Assembly (NCBI RefSeq): GCF_014076415.1
Contig: NZ_CP043568.1
Coordinates: 3,658,001 to 3,722,000 of the forward strand
Source of the DNA: Comamonas testosteroni
GTDB taxonomy: Bacteria > Pseudomonadota > Gammaproteobacteria > Burkholderiales > Burkholderiaceae_C
Direction of reading: 5' to 3'
Length of the DNA stretch: 64,000 bases
Made by a program: the position numbers and the translations under genes. Under the pieces are notes generated by a model. That model worked only from the letters and a program-made list of their open reading frames with translations, made no database searches and was not told where the DNA came from. Of this stretch, positions 35,466 through 44,592 are shown piece after piece; positions within the stretch are counted from its first letter, which is position 1; every line of letters starts with the position of its first letter.

Positions 35466-36536
35466 TCAGGCCATAGCGTCCATGGGCTTGCGCAGAAAGC
35501 CCTGGTTGGCGCCCTTGCGGTTGGGCGCGAAGCCGTTCCTGGCCAGGGTTTCGTCGGCGGTTTCGTAGAACACGCCGATCTGCTTGATCTCGCGGGCCTG
35601 CCGGGCCGTGGCAATCGGGCGACCAAACTCGCCCGCAATGCGCACCAGCTGCCTGATCTGCTCCACAGTGCTCATCTTGCCGGTGCGGGTCTGGTTCCAC
35701 AACACGTCTTCGATACCGCAGCGCACATGCAGACCCAGGGCCATGCCGATCATGTTGATGGGCAGCACGTTCAGCACCGAGCTCTCCACGGTCACGATGG
35801 CGTTGTCGGGCACGGCGCGCAGCATATTGGCCAGGTTGTAGATATTGGCCTGGTCCATGCCGCCGCTGATGGCGACCCAGTTCATGACCAGCGGGCCCTT
35901 GTAGACGCCGCGGCGGATCATGCGCTCTATGGTCTCGAAACTGTTGATGTTGTAGACCTGGAAGGCGCTCTGGATGCCCTTTTCGGACAGGCGGCGGATA
36001 TGTTCTTCGACAAAGCTGGGGTTCGAAGGAACAATCATGTCCTTGTAGGTCTTGTGCAGATGCGGGAAGCCGCGCGAGACACCGCGGAAGTCATCTTCGC
36101 CGGCATGCTCGGTCACGTTCATCTGCGTGGTGTTGACGGTCACCGTCACCTGATCGGGCACGGGTGTCAGCTCGGCCAGCATATGGCGGGTATCGTCGGA
36201 GAGCCACTTGGCTTCGCCGTCCGGGCCTTCAGGCGCAAAGCTGATGGAGCCGCCCACCTGGATGATCATCTCGGGCACACGCTCACGCACACCGGCAATC
36301 AGCTCGTTGAACTTGGACAGACGCTTGCTGCCCTTGCCGTCGTCTTCACGCACATGCAGGTGCAGCACGGTAGCGCCTGCCTCATAGCAGTCCACGGCCT
36401 TCTGGATCTGCTCTTCCATGGTGATGGGGATGTCCTCGGGAAAGTCCGAGGGAATCCAGCCCGGCGCGTAGGGAGCCGCAGTGATGATCAGCGGCTGCTG
36501 GTTTTCGGGATACAGGTGACCGTCGAGAAAGTTCAT
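35466..36536 (-). CDS. Beta-keto acid cleavage enzyme (DUF849/BKACE family)
   Basis: 356 aa. Family marks: PLIITAAPYAPGW at the N-terminus, EAGATVLHLHVRED with the zinc His pair, QVGGSISF, NWVAISGGM and GLHVRCGIEDVLW. Characterised members (3-keto-5-aminohexanoate cleavage enzyme Kce and relatives) split a beta-keto acid with acetyl-CoA into acetoacetate and a CoA ester; the substrate varies widely. Adjacent TTT and dioxygenase genes suggest a catabolic locus. The 583-base gap to 37119 shows no supported gene. Confidence 0.9.
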   Translation of the reverse strand: MNFLDGHLYPENQQPLIITAAPYAPGWIPSDFPEDIPITMEEQIQKAVDCYEAGATVLHLHVREDDGKGSKRLSKFNELIAGVRERVPEMIIQVGGSISFAPEGPDGEAKWLSDDTRHMLAELTPVPDQVTVTVNTTQMNVTEHAGEDDFRGVSRGFPHLHKTYKDMIVPSNPSFVEEHIRRLSEKGIQSAFQVYNINSFETIERMIRRGVYKGPLVMNWVAISGGMDQANIYNLANMLRAVPDNAIVTVESSVLNVLPINMIGMALGLHVRCGIEDVLWNQTRTGKMSTVEQIRQLVRIAGEFGRPIATARQAREIKQIGVFYETADETLARNGFAPNRKGANQGFLRKPMDAMA

Positions 36537-37119
36537 GGTTGTTGTCTCCGGTTTGAGTGCGAAAAATCAGTGTCTGGACAAACTGCATCAGCCGATTTCA
36601 GGCCATTGCCGATGCGTGATGCCAGTATCAAATGCCGTGTGAGATGCCACTTTGCATTTCAAGACACGCGCTTTCTCAAACGCGACAACACCGGCAAACC
36701 ATGCCTGAAGGTGATTGGGGCAGGCAACAGAGAGACGACAGCGGTTCATGCACTGCAAAAGCCCAGACAAGTGCTGCGCAGCATCGGCAACCTGCTATCT
36801 CCCCCTCCTCGCAGCTCCGATTGCAAGGCGCCCATACCGCGCCTCAAGCACGCTCGAAGCCATGCAGGCTGCAGCCCAGCATCGGGTAAGTGCGGAGTAC
36901 TGCAGTCATCAAATGCGAAGTCGCAGGCATGAAACGCCAAGTCACCGAACTTGCGGGCCTCCATCATGAATTGGTGCATTCCTACACCCCAAGCACAAGA
37001 GCGCAGGGACATGCCGGCAGCTTCAGCGGATCAACTATTTGTTGGGTCTGCCCCCCTGCGAGACAGAGATCGGCGTCATGCCGAATGTCTGCCCCCATGA
37101 AAAACGACAGGAGACCTCA

Positions 37120-38172
37120 ATGACAAGCGCTGTGAATCTCGCAGACCCCGCCACACCATCACGCAAGCACCCCATGCGCAGCGTGGTTCAAAACCTGCGT
37201 TCCTGCGCCACCGTTCTATGCGCCGGCATGATGGCCATCACGGCGGCACAGGCCCAGACCCCAACACCTGTCTGGCCTACCAAACCCATTCGCCTCATCG
37301 TTCCAGCGCCTCCAGGTGGCATCACCGATGGTGTGGCGCGCCTGGTGGCCGATCATCTGCAGACCAATCTGGGCCAGCCCGTGGTCGTCGACAACAAACC
37401 CGGCGGATCGGCCGTGATTGCCGAGCGCGCCGTGATGAACGCACCTGCCGACTGGCACACGCTGATGATTGCGCCCTCCAGCATCTGGACCGACTTTCCA
37501 CTCACCGTGAAGACGCCGTTTGACGTGCGCAAGACATTCACCTATGTCTCGGATGTTGCCTCCATGGTGCATATGCTGGTGGCCAACAACAGCTTCCCCC
37601 CCAACAGGATTCAGGAGGTGCTGGACTATGCAAAAAAGAGCTCCGGCACTATCAATGTCGCCAACCTGAGCCCCGGCACCCGTTCCGACATGCTGGGTGA
37701 GCTGCTGAGCGAGAAAAGCGGCGGCAAGATCACCGCCGTACCCTACAAAGGCTCGGCCCCTGCCATCGTCGACCTGATCGGCAATCAGGTACAGCTGACC
37801 TTTGAAGTGGTGACCAATGCAGCCCCGCTGGTCAAGGCCGGCAAGGTCAAGGCCCTGGGCGTAGTCTCGCCCAACCGCTCGCGCCTGCTACCCGATGTAC
37901 CCAGCTTTGCCGAGCAGAACATGCCCGACTTCGTGCTGCCCGATGCCAGTGTGGGACTGTTCGTGCTCAGCAGCACGCCCCCGGCCCTGATCCAGAAGGT
38001 GCGCCAAGAAATGGACAAGGTGACTCAATCCGCCAGGTTTCAGGCGCAGCTCAAAACCCAGGGCTTTGACGCACCCCAGCCCAGCACGATGACGGAGCTG
38101 CAACAGAAAATGCTGAACACGGTGGAGCAGAACCGCAAAATTCTGAGCAAGCTCAGAATCGCCGGCACCTGA
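37120..38172 (+). CDS. Bug-type TTT solute-binding protein 1
   Basis: 350 aa from ATG 37120 preceded by CAGGAGACCTCA. Signal peptide after an N-terminal extension (VLCAGMMAITAAQAQ). Bug family motifs: WPTKPIRLIVPAPPGGITDGVARLVADHL, PVVVDNKPGGSAVIAER, and DLIGNQVQLTFE. Periplasmic binding of a small carboxylate for a tripartite tricarboxylate carrier whose membrane subunits are not in this window. Neighbour of the BKACE gene (opposite strand). Confidence 0.9.
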   Translation: MTSAVNLADPATPSRKHPMRSVVQNLRSCATVLCAGMMAITAAQAQTPTPVWPTKPIRLIVPAPPGGITDGVARLVADHLQTNLGQPVVVDNKPGGSAVIAERAVMNAPADWHTLMIAPSSIWTDFPLTVKTPFDVRKTFTYVSDVASMVHMLVANNSFPPNRIQEVLDYAKKSSGTINVANLSPGTRSDMLGELLSEKSGGKITAVPYKGSAPAIVDLIGNQVQLTFEVVTNAAPLVKAGKVKALGVVSPNRSRLLPDVPSFAEQNMPDFVLPDASVGLFVLSSTPPALIQKVRQEMDKVTQSARFQAQLKTQGFDAPQPSTMTELQQKMLNTVEQNRKILSKLRIAGT

Positions 38173-38227
38173 AGGACGCTGGCGTAGCCGCCCTCTCCCT
38201 GGGGGCGGTACTTTGGTAGTGTGTTTG

Positions 38228-38252
38228 GCGGGCCCCTGCGGCCCGCTTTTTT
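38228..38252 (+). terminator. Terminator after Bug protein 1
   Basis: GCGGGCC (38228-38234) pairs with GGCCCGC (38240-38246), followed by TTTTTT. It reaches the converging AraC stop. Confidence 0.85.
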
Positions 38253-39273
38253 ATGCGCCGCCTGTGCCTTCCGTCTGCCCCTTGGCACGGCTGTCCTTGG
38301 CACTGCAGCCAAACTGGCTCAGATACCAGCGTGAAAAACTGCTGGGAGCGGTAAAGCCCAGCAGCTCTGCCACTTCGGTCAGAGAGCGGTTGGTCTCGAA
38401 CACATAACGCACGGCCAGCTCCTTGCGGATATCGTTCATCAGCGAGGAAAAGCTCTGGCCCTTTTCCATCAGCCGGCGCTGAATGGTGCGTGGCACCACA
38501 CCCAGGTGCTCGCTGACTTTCTCAATGCTGCAGCGACCACTGGGCAACAGCAGCAAGATGGTGCGGCGCACATCGTCCAGCACTGCTTCCTCGCTGATGG
38601 GAGCCACGGACTCCAGCAGCTTCTGGGCGTAGCGCACCATGGCGGGGTCGGCAAACTCGTTGCGCGTATCGAGATCGGCCTTGGCGCAAACAATGCAGTT
38701 GAACTCTTGATTGAACTCCACGCGCGGGCCGAACATCAGGTGATGCATGCTCAGGTCCTTGGGCGCCGCGTGCTCGAAACACACCATGCGAGGCTGCCAG
38801 TCGCGACCTATCAGCTGCCGAATGGCGCGCACCATCACGCCCAGCGCCAGCTCCACGCGCTGACGCGTAGGCTCATGGGCACGGCCGGCCAGCAACAGCT
38901 CACGGATCAGCACCGTGTCGGCCTGCTCGTCCAGCTCCAGCGTCATGGCGCCGTTGAGCAGGGCCAGATGACGCACCAGCAGATTCAACGAATCGCGCAG
39001 CGTGGCCTGATCGCGAATCAGCAGGCCCACCGGCCCCATATTCGACAGCAGGCGCGAGCGCGCCATGCACAGACCGAAGCTTTCATTGCCCGACTGCGTG
39101 GCCGAGGCCTGCAGCAAACGCCCCACCTTGTCCACCGGAATCATCAGATCCGGCTCGTCGAGCACACCAGGGCTCAGGCCGGCATCGAGCAGCATGCGCG
39201 CGCCATTCAGCCCCGAAGCCTGGGCGACTTCGGCGTAATTGGTCAGGCAGGCTGCGCGAACGAGAGAGGCCAT
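38251..39273 (-). CDS. AraC-family regulator with arabinose-binding-like N-domain
   Basis: 340 aa. N-terminal domain of the PF12625 type (LLDAGLSPGVLDEPDLMIPVDKVGRLL...), C-terminal AraC helix-turn-helix pair (SIEKVSEHLGVVPRTIQRRL; RSLTEVAELLGFTAPSSFSRWYLSQFG). Divergent from the TauD operon with a 110-base gap that contains GTCATGTAATGAC (39311-39323), a palindrome that could be its site. Likely activator of the dioxygenase/Bug/porin operon. Confidence 0.9.
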   Translation of the reverse strand: MASLVRAACLTNYAEVAQASGLNGARMLLDAGLSPGVLDEPDLMIPVDKVGRLLQASATQSGNESFGLCMARSRLLSNMGPVGLLIRDQATLRDSLNLLVRHLALLNGAMTLELDEQADTVLIRELLLAGRAHEPTRQRVELALGVMVRAIRQLIGRDWQPRMVCFEHAAPKDLSMHHLMFGPRVEFNQEFNCIVCAKADLDTRNEFADPAMVRYAQKLLESVAPISEEAVLDDVRRTILLLLPSGRCSIEKVSEHLGVVPRTIQRRLMEKGQSFSSLMNDIRKELAVRYVFETNRSLTEVAELLGFTAPSSFSRWYLSQFGCSAKDSRAKGQTEGTGGA

Positions 39274-39310
39274 GGGGTTTCACTAACTTGGCACTAATTG
39301 CAAAGCACCA

Positions 39311-39323
39311 GTCATGTAATGAC
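39311..39323. promoter_or_regulatory. Palindrome in the araC/tauD divergent gap
   Basis: GTCAT GTA ATGAC, a perfect 5-3-5 palindrome about 60 bases before the tauD start. Candidate regulator site only. Confidence 0.35.
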
Positions 39324-39383
39324 AAGCGCCGATCGAGGGGAGTTTTCACACTGGCGACATTGATTCTATAAGGAGACTTCCCC

Positions 39384-40295
39384 ATGAAAAACGAGGTTGG
39401 CGCAGCACCCGCCCTTATCCGCTCCAGCTCTTTGACCCGCTCGCTGGAAGTCAATCCTCTGACCTGCTCCATCGGTGCGGAGCTGTCCAATGTTCACCTG
39501 GGAGCAGCCGCCGAGGACGAAGGCCTGATGGCCGAAATCCGCCAGGCACTGCTCAAGCACCGCGTGATCTTTTTCCGCGACCAGGACATCACACGCGCCG
39601 AGCATGTGGCGTTTGCGCGCAGATTTGGCGAGCTGGAAGACCACCCGGTGGTGGGAAGCCACCCCGAGTACCCTGGCCTGGTGCAGATCTACAAGACTCC
39701 CGACAATCCTCTGGACCGCAACGAGAACTCCTGGCACACCGATGCCACCTGGCGCGAGCAGCCCCCCATGGGTTGCGTGCTGCGCTGCGTTGAATGCCCG
39801 CCCGTGGGCGGCGACACCATGTGGGTGAACATGGTGATGGCCTATGAGAACCTGCCAGCCGACATCAAGGTCAAGATCGAGCATCTGCGTGCCCGCCACA
39901 GCATCGAAGCGAGCTTTGGTGCCGTCATGCCTATCGAAAAACGCCTGGCACTCAAGGCCCAATACCCCGACGCCGAGCACCCCGTGGTCCGCATCCACCC
40001 CGAAACCGGCGAGAAGATTCTGTTCGTCAACAGCAGCTTCACCACCCATTTCACCAACTACAACACACCTGCCAATGTGCGCTTCGGCCTGGACAAATCG
40101 CCCGGCTCCTCGCAACTGCTCAATTACCTGACCAGCCAGGCCATGATTCCCGAGTACCAGGTGCGCTTCAAATGGAGCAAAAACAGCGTGGCCTTCTGGG
40201 ACAACCGCTCCACCCAGCACTACGCCGTGATGGACTACCAGCCCTGCCACCGCAAGATGGAACGCACCGCCATCATCGGCGGCCCCACGGACTGA
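39384..40295 (+). CDS. TauD/TfdA-family Fe(II)/2-oxoglutarate dioxygenase
   Basis: 303 aa, start after AAGGAGACTTCCCC. The iron ligands HxD (WHTD, His118/Asp120) and distal His (TQHYAV, about 279) and the 2-oxoglutarate Arg (HRKMER, about 290-294) are visible, with HPETGEKILFVN typical of the family. It hydroxylates an organic substrate with O2 and 2-oxoglutarate; sulfonate (taurine-like) or aryloxyacetate substrates are both possible. First gene of an operon with an alpha/beta hydrolase, a Bug protein and a porin. Confidence 0.92.
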   Translation: MKNEVGAAPALIRSSSLTRSLEVNPLTCSIGAELSNVHLGAAAEDEGLMAEIRQALLKHRVIFFRDQDITRAEHVAFARRFGELEDHPVVGSHPEYPGLVQIYKTPDNPLDRNENSWHTDATWREQPPMGCVLRCVECPPVGGDTMWVNMVMAYENLPADIKVKIEHLRARHSIEASFGAVMPIEKRLALKAQYPDAEHPVVRIHPETGEKILFVNSSFTTHFTNYNTPANVRFGLDKSPGSSQLLNYLTSQAMIPEYQVRFKWSKNSVAFWDNRSTQHYAVMDYQPCHRKMERTAIIGGPTD

Positions 40296-40310
40296 GCCAG
40301 GAGACAGAAG

Positions 40311-40913
40311 ATGACCTTGAAGCACACGATTCTCATCATCCCCGGCCTGCGCGACCATGTGGAAGAGCACTGGCAGACGCTGCTGGCCAAGGAGCTGACT
40401 GCGCAGTCCGTCCCCTGCGTCACCGTGCCACCGCTGGAGCAGGACAAGCTCAGTTGCCAGGCCCGCCTGGACGCGATCGACCGCGCACTGGACGGTATCG
40501 ACGGCCCCGTCATCATCGTGGCACACAGCGCCGGATGCATGATGGTCGCGCACTGGGCGCTGCGCCGGGCCCGCCCCATTCTCGGAGCCTTGCTTGCAGC
40601 CCCAGCCGATGTGGAAACCCAGATGCCTGCCGGCTACCCCACCAAGGATGTGCTGGCAGCGCACGGCTGGACGCCCATCCCGCGTCAGCGCCTGCCATTT
40701 CCCACACTGCTGGCAGCCAGCAGCAATGACCCGCTGACCCAGTTGGAGCGCGCGCGTGGCTTTGCGCGCGACTGGGGCAGCGAGCTGGTGGAGCTGGGCC
40801 CCCAGGGCCACCTGAACCCGGCCTCGGGCCACGGCCCCTGGCTGCAGGCAAAACAGCTGCTCGAGGATTTGCAGGCTCGGATCGAAGCCCGACAGCCCGA
40901 GCCAACGGCCTGA
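40311..40913 (+). CDS. RBBP9/YdeN-type alpha/beta hydrolase
   Basis: 200 aa. Nucleophile elbow AHSAGC, N-terminal ILIIPGLRDHVEEHWQ typical of the RBBP9/YdeN family, catalytic Asp in SSNDPLTQ and His in GPQGHLNPASGHG. Serine hydrolase of unknown substrate, 15 bases after the dioxygenase, so probably acting in the same pathway. Confidence 0.9.
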   Translation: MTLKHTILIIPGLRDHVEEHWQTLLAKELTAQSVPCVTVPPLEQDKLSCQARLDAIDRALDGIDGPVIIVAHSAGCMMVAHWALRRARPILGALLAAPADVETQMPAGYPTKDVLAAHGWTPIPRQRLPFPTLLAASSNDPLTQLERARGFARDWGSELVELGPQGHLNPASGHGPWLQAKQLLEDLQARIEARQPEPTA

Positions 40914-40975
40914 GCCGCCTGAAGACCATCACGATGAATGCGCAGCCACCCACAAGATATAAAAGGTGCGCGCAG

Positions 40976-40997
40976 ATGGGGAGCCAGATCTCCCCAT
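40976..40997 (+). promoter_or_regulatory. Perfect 8-bp mRNA hairpin just before a ribosome-binding site
   Basis: ATGGGGAG, loop CCAGAT, CTCCCCAT. It ends one base before GAAGGAG of Bug protein 2, with no T-run; likely a transcript-stabilising or translation-modulating element inside the operon. Confidence 0.45.
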
Positions 40998-41012
40998 TGA
41001 AGGAGACAAGCA

Positions 41013-42050
41013 ATGAAGGCAACGACACCCGCCTCACGCAATTCAGTGGACACCGCAGGTTCTCGCGCACTGCGCCGGAAACTAGGCCTGGCCGTCATGG
41101 CCGTGGCCGCCAGCCTGGCCTTGCCCGCACAGGCCGAGCAGAACGTGGACTGGCCGACCAAGCCCATACGCCTGATCGTCACCGGGCCTGCCGGCGGCAC
41201 GGCCGACACCCTGGCCCGTCTGCTGGCAGAGGGCATGCAGCAAGAGCTCAAACAGCCCGTGATCGTGGAATCCAAGGCCGGTGCCTCGGGGGCCATCGGC
41301 ATCCAGGACCTCAAGTCGCATGGAAAGAGCGGCTATACCTTCCTCGTGATCCAGGACGGAGCGCTGAGCGAGGCGCCCCTGGCCCAGAAAGTCAGTTTCG
41401 ACCCGTTCAAGGACCTGACGCCGCTGGCCCAGCTCACACGCACCGGACTGGTCATGGTCGCCAACAAGGATCTGCCGTTCCAGACCCTGCCCGAATTCGT
41501 CAGCTACGCCAGACAGCAACGCGACGGCGTGGACTTTGCCTCCTACGCCACGGGCCTGAAGGGTCACACCTCGGGCATGCTGCTGGGGCAGTTGGCCAAG
41601 ATCAATATGCGCCATGTGGGCTACAAGGGTTCGCCCCCTGCGCTGGTCGACCTCATGGGGGGTCATATCCCGGTGATGTTCGATGGCGTCACTACTTCGC
41701 TGTCCCTGATTCGCAGCGGCAAGATCAAGGCACTGGCCGCCGTCTACCCGACCCGCCTGCAGGCCCTGCCCGACGTGCCGACGTTCACGGAGCTGGGCTA
41801 TTCCCAGCTGTCCAAACCCGGCTGGTTCGCCCTGTGGTCCCACCCTCAAACCCCGGCCGTCATCCAGCAGAAGCTGCAGGATGTGGCGCTGGCACATTTC
41901 CGCAAGGAGTCCGTGCTCAGACAGCTCGCCACGGTGGGCATGGAGCCCGGCCAGCCCCTTACCACGGCAGAAATGACGGCCGACCTCAAAGAGGCCAGCC
42001 GCAAGCAGGCAGCCCTGCTCAAGTCCATAGGCTACAAGCCCGGAAACTGA
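41013..42050 (+). CDS. Bug-type TTT solute-binding protein 2
   Basis: 345 aa, start after AAGGAGACAAGC. Signal peptide (KLGLAVMAVAASLALPAQAEQ). Motifs WPTKPIRLIVTGPAGGTADTLARLL, PVIVESKAGASGAIG and YKGSPPALVDLMGGHIPVMFD. Periplasmic carboxylate binder in the TauD operon; about 30-40 percent similar in pattern to Bug protein 1, not a recent duplicate. Confidence 0.92.
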   Translation: MKATTPASRNSVDTAGSRALRRKLGLAVMAVAASLALPAQAEQNVDWPTKPIRLIVTGPAGGTADTLARLLAEGMQQELKQPVIVESKAGASGAIGIQDLKSHGKSGYTFLVIQDGALSEAPLAQKVSFDPFKDLTPLAQLTRTGLVMVANKDLPFQTLPEFVSYARQQRDGVDFASYATGLKGHTSGMLLGQLAKINMRHVGYKGSPPALVDLMGGHIPVMFDGVTTSLSLIRSGKIKALAAVYPTRLQALPDVPTFTELGYSQLSKPGWFALWSHPQTPAVIQQKLQDVALAHFRKESVLRQLATVGMEPGQPLTTAEMTADLKEASRKQAALLKSIGYKPGN

Positions 42051-42287
42051 GGCCCGGGCCCTTGAGCAGTTGCTCTCAAGCGGCTCCATTACTTATCTGA
42101 TTCAAGACCTCTGTCCGGTGCCCCCCTTGGCACCGTGGGCAGTTGCACCCGGCTCAAGTCCTTTTGCGGGATTAGCGCTGGAGGCTTGCCTGCGCCCTCA
42201 ACCCATCCCCAGGCCCGACCTTTCCATGCTGTGTTTTTCGTCGGTTTGCCATCAGGCATCTTTTTTCAACGGTTCAAGGAGACATGA

Positions 42288-43400
42288 ATGACTACAAAAA
42301 AAATGGCTTTCAATGCACTGAGCGCTATCGCATGCACGCTGGCGCCGCTGGCGGCCTCGGCACAATCGTCCGTGCAGGTCTATGGCGTGGTGGATATGGC
42401 CGTATCCAATTACCGCGGCGCAGGTGCGGGCTCGCGCCAGATGCTGACCTCCAGCGGCAATCAGGCCAGTCGCCTGGGCTTCAAGGGTCGCGAAGACCTC
42501 GGCAGCGGCCTGGCCGCCGGCTTTGATCTGGAAGCAGGACTCAACACCGACAACGGAACCGGCCAGGCCTCCAACACCAACAACCAGCCTTCGGGAGCAG
42601 GCAGCAGCAACGGCCTGAGCTTCAACCGCAAGGCCCTGGTCTATCTGCAGAGCAAGCAATGGGGCGAAGTGCGCCTGGGCCGCGACTATGTACCCGCCTT
42701 CTGGAACATGTTCAACTACGACCCTTTCCGCCTGGGCGTGGGCATGAGCCTGCATGTGCTGCACGGCACCACGGTGACGGGCTTTCGGGCATCGAACAGC
42801 ATTGGCTACCTCTCGCCCGGCTGCTCCAGCTCCAGCTGCAAGGGCCTGTTCTATCAGTTGATGACGGCATTCGGCGAAAACGATGCCGACCCCAACCGTC
42901 AGGACGGCCGCGTCTATGGTGCACGCCTGGGCTATGGAGGCGATAACTGGGATGCCGCCGTCGCCATCACGACCACCAAGAACCGCGCCGCAGACGATTA
43001 CAGGCAGATCAATGCCGCCGCCTCCTACCTCTGGGAAGGCCACCGCCTCATGGTTCTGGCTGCCGATCACCGCACCGGCAACCGCCTCGCAGGCCTGGAC
43101 AATGCCGACCATGTCCGCTACTGGCAGCTGGGTGCCATCTGGAAGGTCGGCAACGGCAACATTCCCATGAGCTTCATGCGCCTGACCCGCAATGACAACA
43201 GCGGCAGCAGCTCCAACAAGTACGCCGTGGGCTATGTGCACAACCTCTCCAAGCGCACCGCACTCTACGGCACCTATGCCTATGTAGACAACCGCGGCAG
43301 CATCAACCTGCCGGTAGCCACGGGCGCACTGCAAGGCCCGATTCCAGTCGCAGGCGGCAATGCTTCGGGCTTTGACATCGGCATTCGCCACACGTTCTGA
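42288..43400 (+). CDS. General (trimeric) porin
   Basis: 370 aa with signal peptide (SAIACTLAPLAASAQSSVQVYGVVDMAVS) and the betaproteobacterial porin pattern SRLGFKGREDLGSGLAAGFDLE, RKALVYLQSKQWGEVRLGRDY, and C-terminal GFDIGIRHTF. Outer-membrane uptake channel; last gene of the dioxygenase/Bug operon. A second ATG at 42284 in another frame overlaps the ribosome-binding region but has no support. The 237-base gap before it shows no other gene. Confidence 0.92.
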   Translation: MTTKKMAFNALSAIACTLAPLAASAQSSVQVYGVVDMAVSNYRGAGAGSRQMLTSSGNQASRLGFKGREDLGSGLAAGFDLEAGLNTDNGTGQASNTNNQPSGAGSSNGLSFNRKALVYLQSKQWGEVRLGRDYVPAFWNMFNYDPFRLGVGMSLHVLHGTTVTGFRASNSIGYLSPGCSSSSCKGLFYQLMTAFGENDADPNRQDGRVYGARLGYGGDNWDAAVAITTTKNRAADDYRQINAAASYLWEGHRLMVLAADHRTGNRLAGLDNADHVRYWQLGAIWKVGNGNIPMSFMRLTRNDNSGSSSNKYAVGYVHNLSKRTALYGTYAYVDNRGSINLPVATGALQGPIPVAGGNASGFDIGIRHTF

Positions 43401-43464
43401 GCCCCATCCATGGCAACCGGCGCCTGCCGGTTGCTGCCAGAGGACATCAATCCTGAAACCATGG

Positions 43465-43499
43465 AAAAAGGCCCGCAGAGAAAATCCGCAGGCCTTTTC
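43465..43499 (+). terminator. Terminator after the porin
   Basis: AAAAAGGCCCGC and GCAGGCCTTTTC, one mismatch, loop of about 9 bases. Confidence 0.65.
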
Positions 43500-43522
43500 A
43501 TCGCACATCAGCGCTCGATGGC

Positions 43523-43876
43523 TTATCGGCAGTTGTCAGGCGGCTTGAGCCAGAGCAGTCCCTGTCTGACAAGAACTTCGTAGAGAGGGATCGTCATCTG
43601 CGGCGATGCCGTGCACTTGCCGCTGCGGATATCGAACTTGAGTCCATGCGCGGGGCAGCTCAGCACATGCGCATCGCAATTGCCGCCGGCCATGGAGGCA
43701 CCCGCATGCGGGCAGCTGTTCTCCAAGGCATAGAACTCGCCTTCGACATTCAGCAGCAAGATGCTCTGGCCACCAGGCGTGAAGACCAGCTTTCGCCCGC
43801 CCGGCGGCAAATCCCGCACGGCGCCGGCGGCCAGCAATGCGGAATCAGGCGAAGATGCTGTCGGCAACACGGGCAT
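43523..43876 (-). CDS. Rieske [2Fe-2S] ferredoxin-like protein
   Basis: 117 aa. Cluster ligands CPHAG and CPAHG (Cys-x-His ... Cys-x-x-His) and the flanking ALENSCPHAGASM and SCPAHGLKFD. Soluble electron carrier. Its start overlaps the DsbA-like gene stop by 32 bases, so the two are co-translated or at least co-transcribed. Confidence 0.88.
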   Translation of the reverse strand: MPVLPTASSPDSALLAAGAVRDLPPGGRKLVFTPGGQSILLLNVEGEFYALENSCPHAGASMAGGNCDAHVLSCPAHGLKFDIRSGKCTASPQMTIPLYEVLVRQGLLWLKPPDNCR

Positions 43877-44501
43877 GCTCCATGGCGCGCAGCAGCTCTG
43901 CGGGCGCCACAGCGCCCGTCACCTGCAGGCGCTGGTTGAACACCATATGCGGTACGCCGCCGGTATGGCCGGCCTCGCTTTGGTAGCGCAGCGCATCAAA
44001 GCGGGAAGGATTCCAGTCCAGTGCTGCCGAGTGCGCCAGCTGCTGCAGCACCATGACCGAGCCTATATCGCGGCCCTGCACAAAGTAGGCGGCAAAGATG
44101 GACTCCACAAAGCGGATCATGGATTCGCCGTCGAGCAGAGTCTGGGCGTAGTTGACCAACGCACAGACCAGGCGCGTGCTGGGGAAGGTCTCAATCAGCG
44201 CATGATTGATCTGCAGGCCCGCCGCGTGGGCCGCCGAGCGCACCTGGGCACGGCGAACCTCCACGGCCCTGGGACCGCCCAGTCTCGCTTCGTAGAAGGC
44301 CTGGTAAGGCACTCCATGCTCCGGGATCTGGGGCAGCAGAGCATCTGCATGCCAATGGATGGTCAGCGGCTGATCAGGGTATCTGGTCAGCAACATTTCG
44401 CGGGCGGCCAGCAGATTGCGCAGACCGATCCAGCACCAGGGGCAGATCAGGTCCAGCGAAAAGTCGACCTGCAATGTCGTTGCAGCAGAGCTTTGAGTCA
44501 T
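43845..44501 (-). CDS. DsbA-family (FrnE-like) oxidoreductase
   Basis: 218 aa from ATG 44501 (MTQSSAATTLQVDFSLD); the frame extends seven codons. Active-site CPWC in DLICPWCWIGLRNL, and the GVPHMVFNQR cis-Pro loop; no signal peptide, so a cytoplasmic FrnE/2-hydroxychromene isomerase-type protein. Followed by the overlapping Rieske gene. Confidence 0.9.
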   Translation of the reverse strand: MTQSSAATTLQVDFSLDLICPWCWIGLRNLLAAREMLLTRYPDQPLTIHWHADALLPQIPEHGVPYQAFYEARLGGPRAVEVRRAQVRSAAHAAGLQINHALIETFPSTRLVCALVNYAQTLLDGESMIRFVESIFAAYFVQGRDIGSVMVLQQLAHSAALDWNPSRFDALRYQSEAGHTGGVPHMVFNQRLQVTGAVAPAELLRAMEHARVADSIFA

Positions 44502-44538
44502 GGCATTTATTTCTTTGGGCAATCACCGGGGTTGATGC

Positions 44539-44567
44539 AAAAAGGGCTGAATGGCTCAGCCCTTCTC
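44539..44567 (-). terminator. Terminator of the quinone reductase gene
   Basis: GGGCTGA (44544-44550) pairs with TCAGCCC (44556-44562); on the minus strand followed by TTTTTGC. Confidence 0.7.
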
Positions 44568-44592
44568 ATATCGCCCTGCTGCCTTCGGTATC

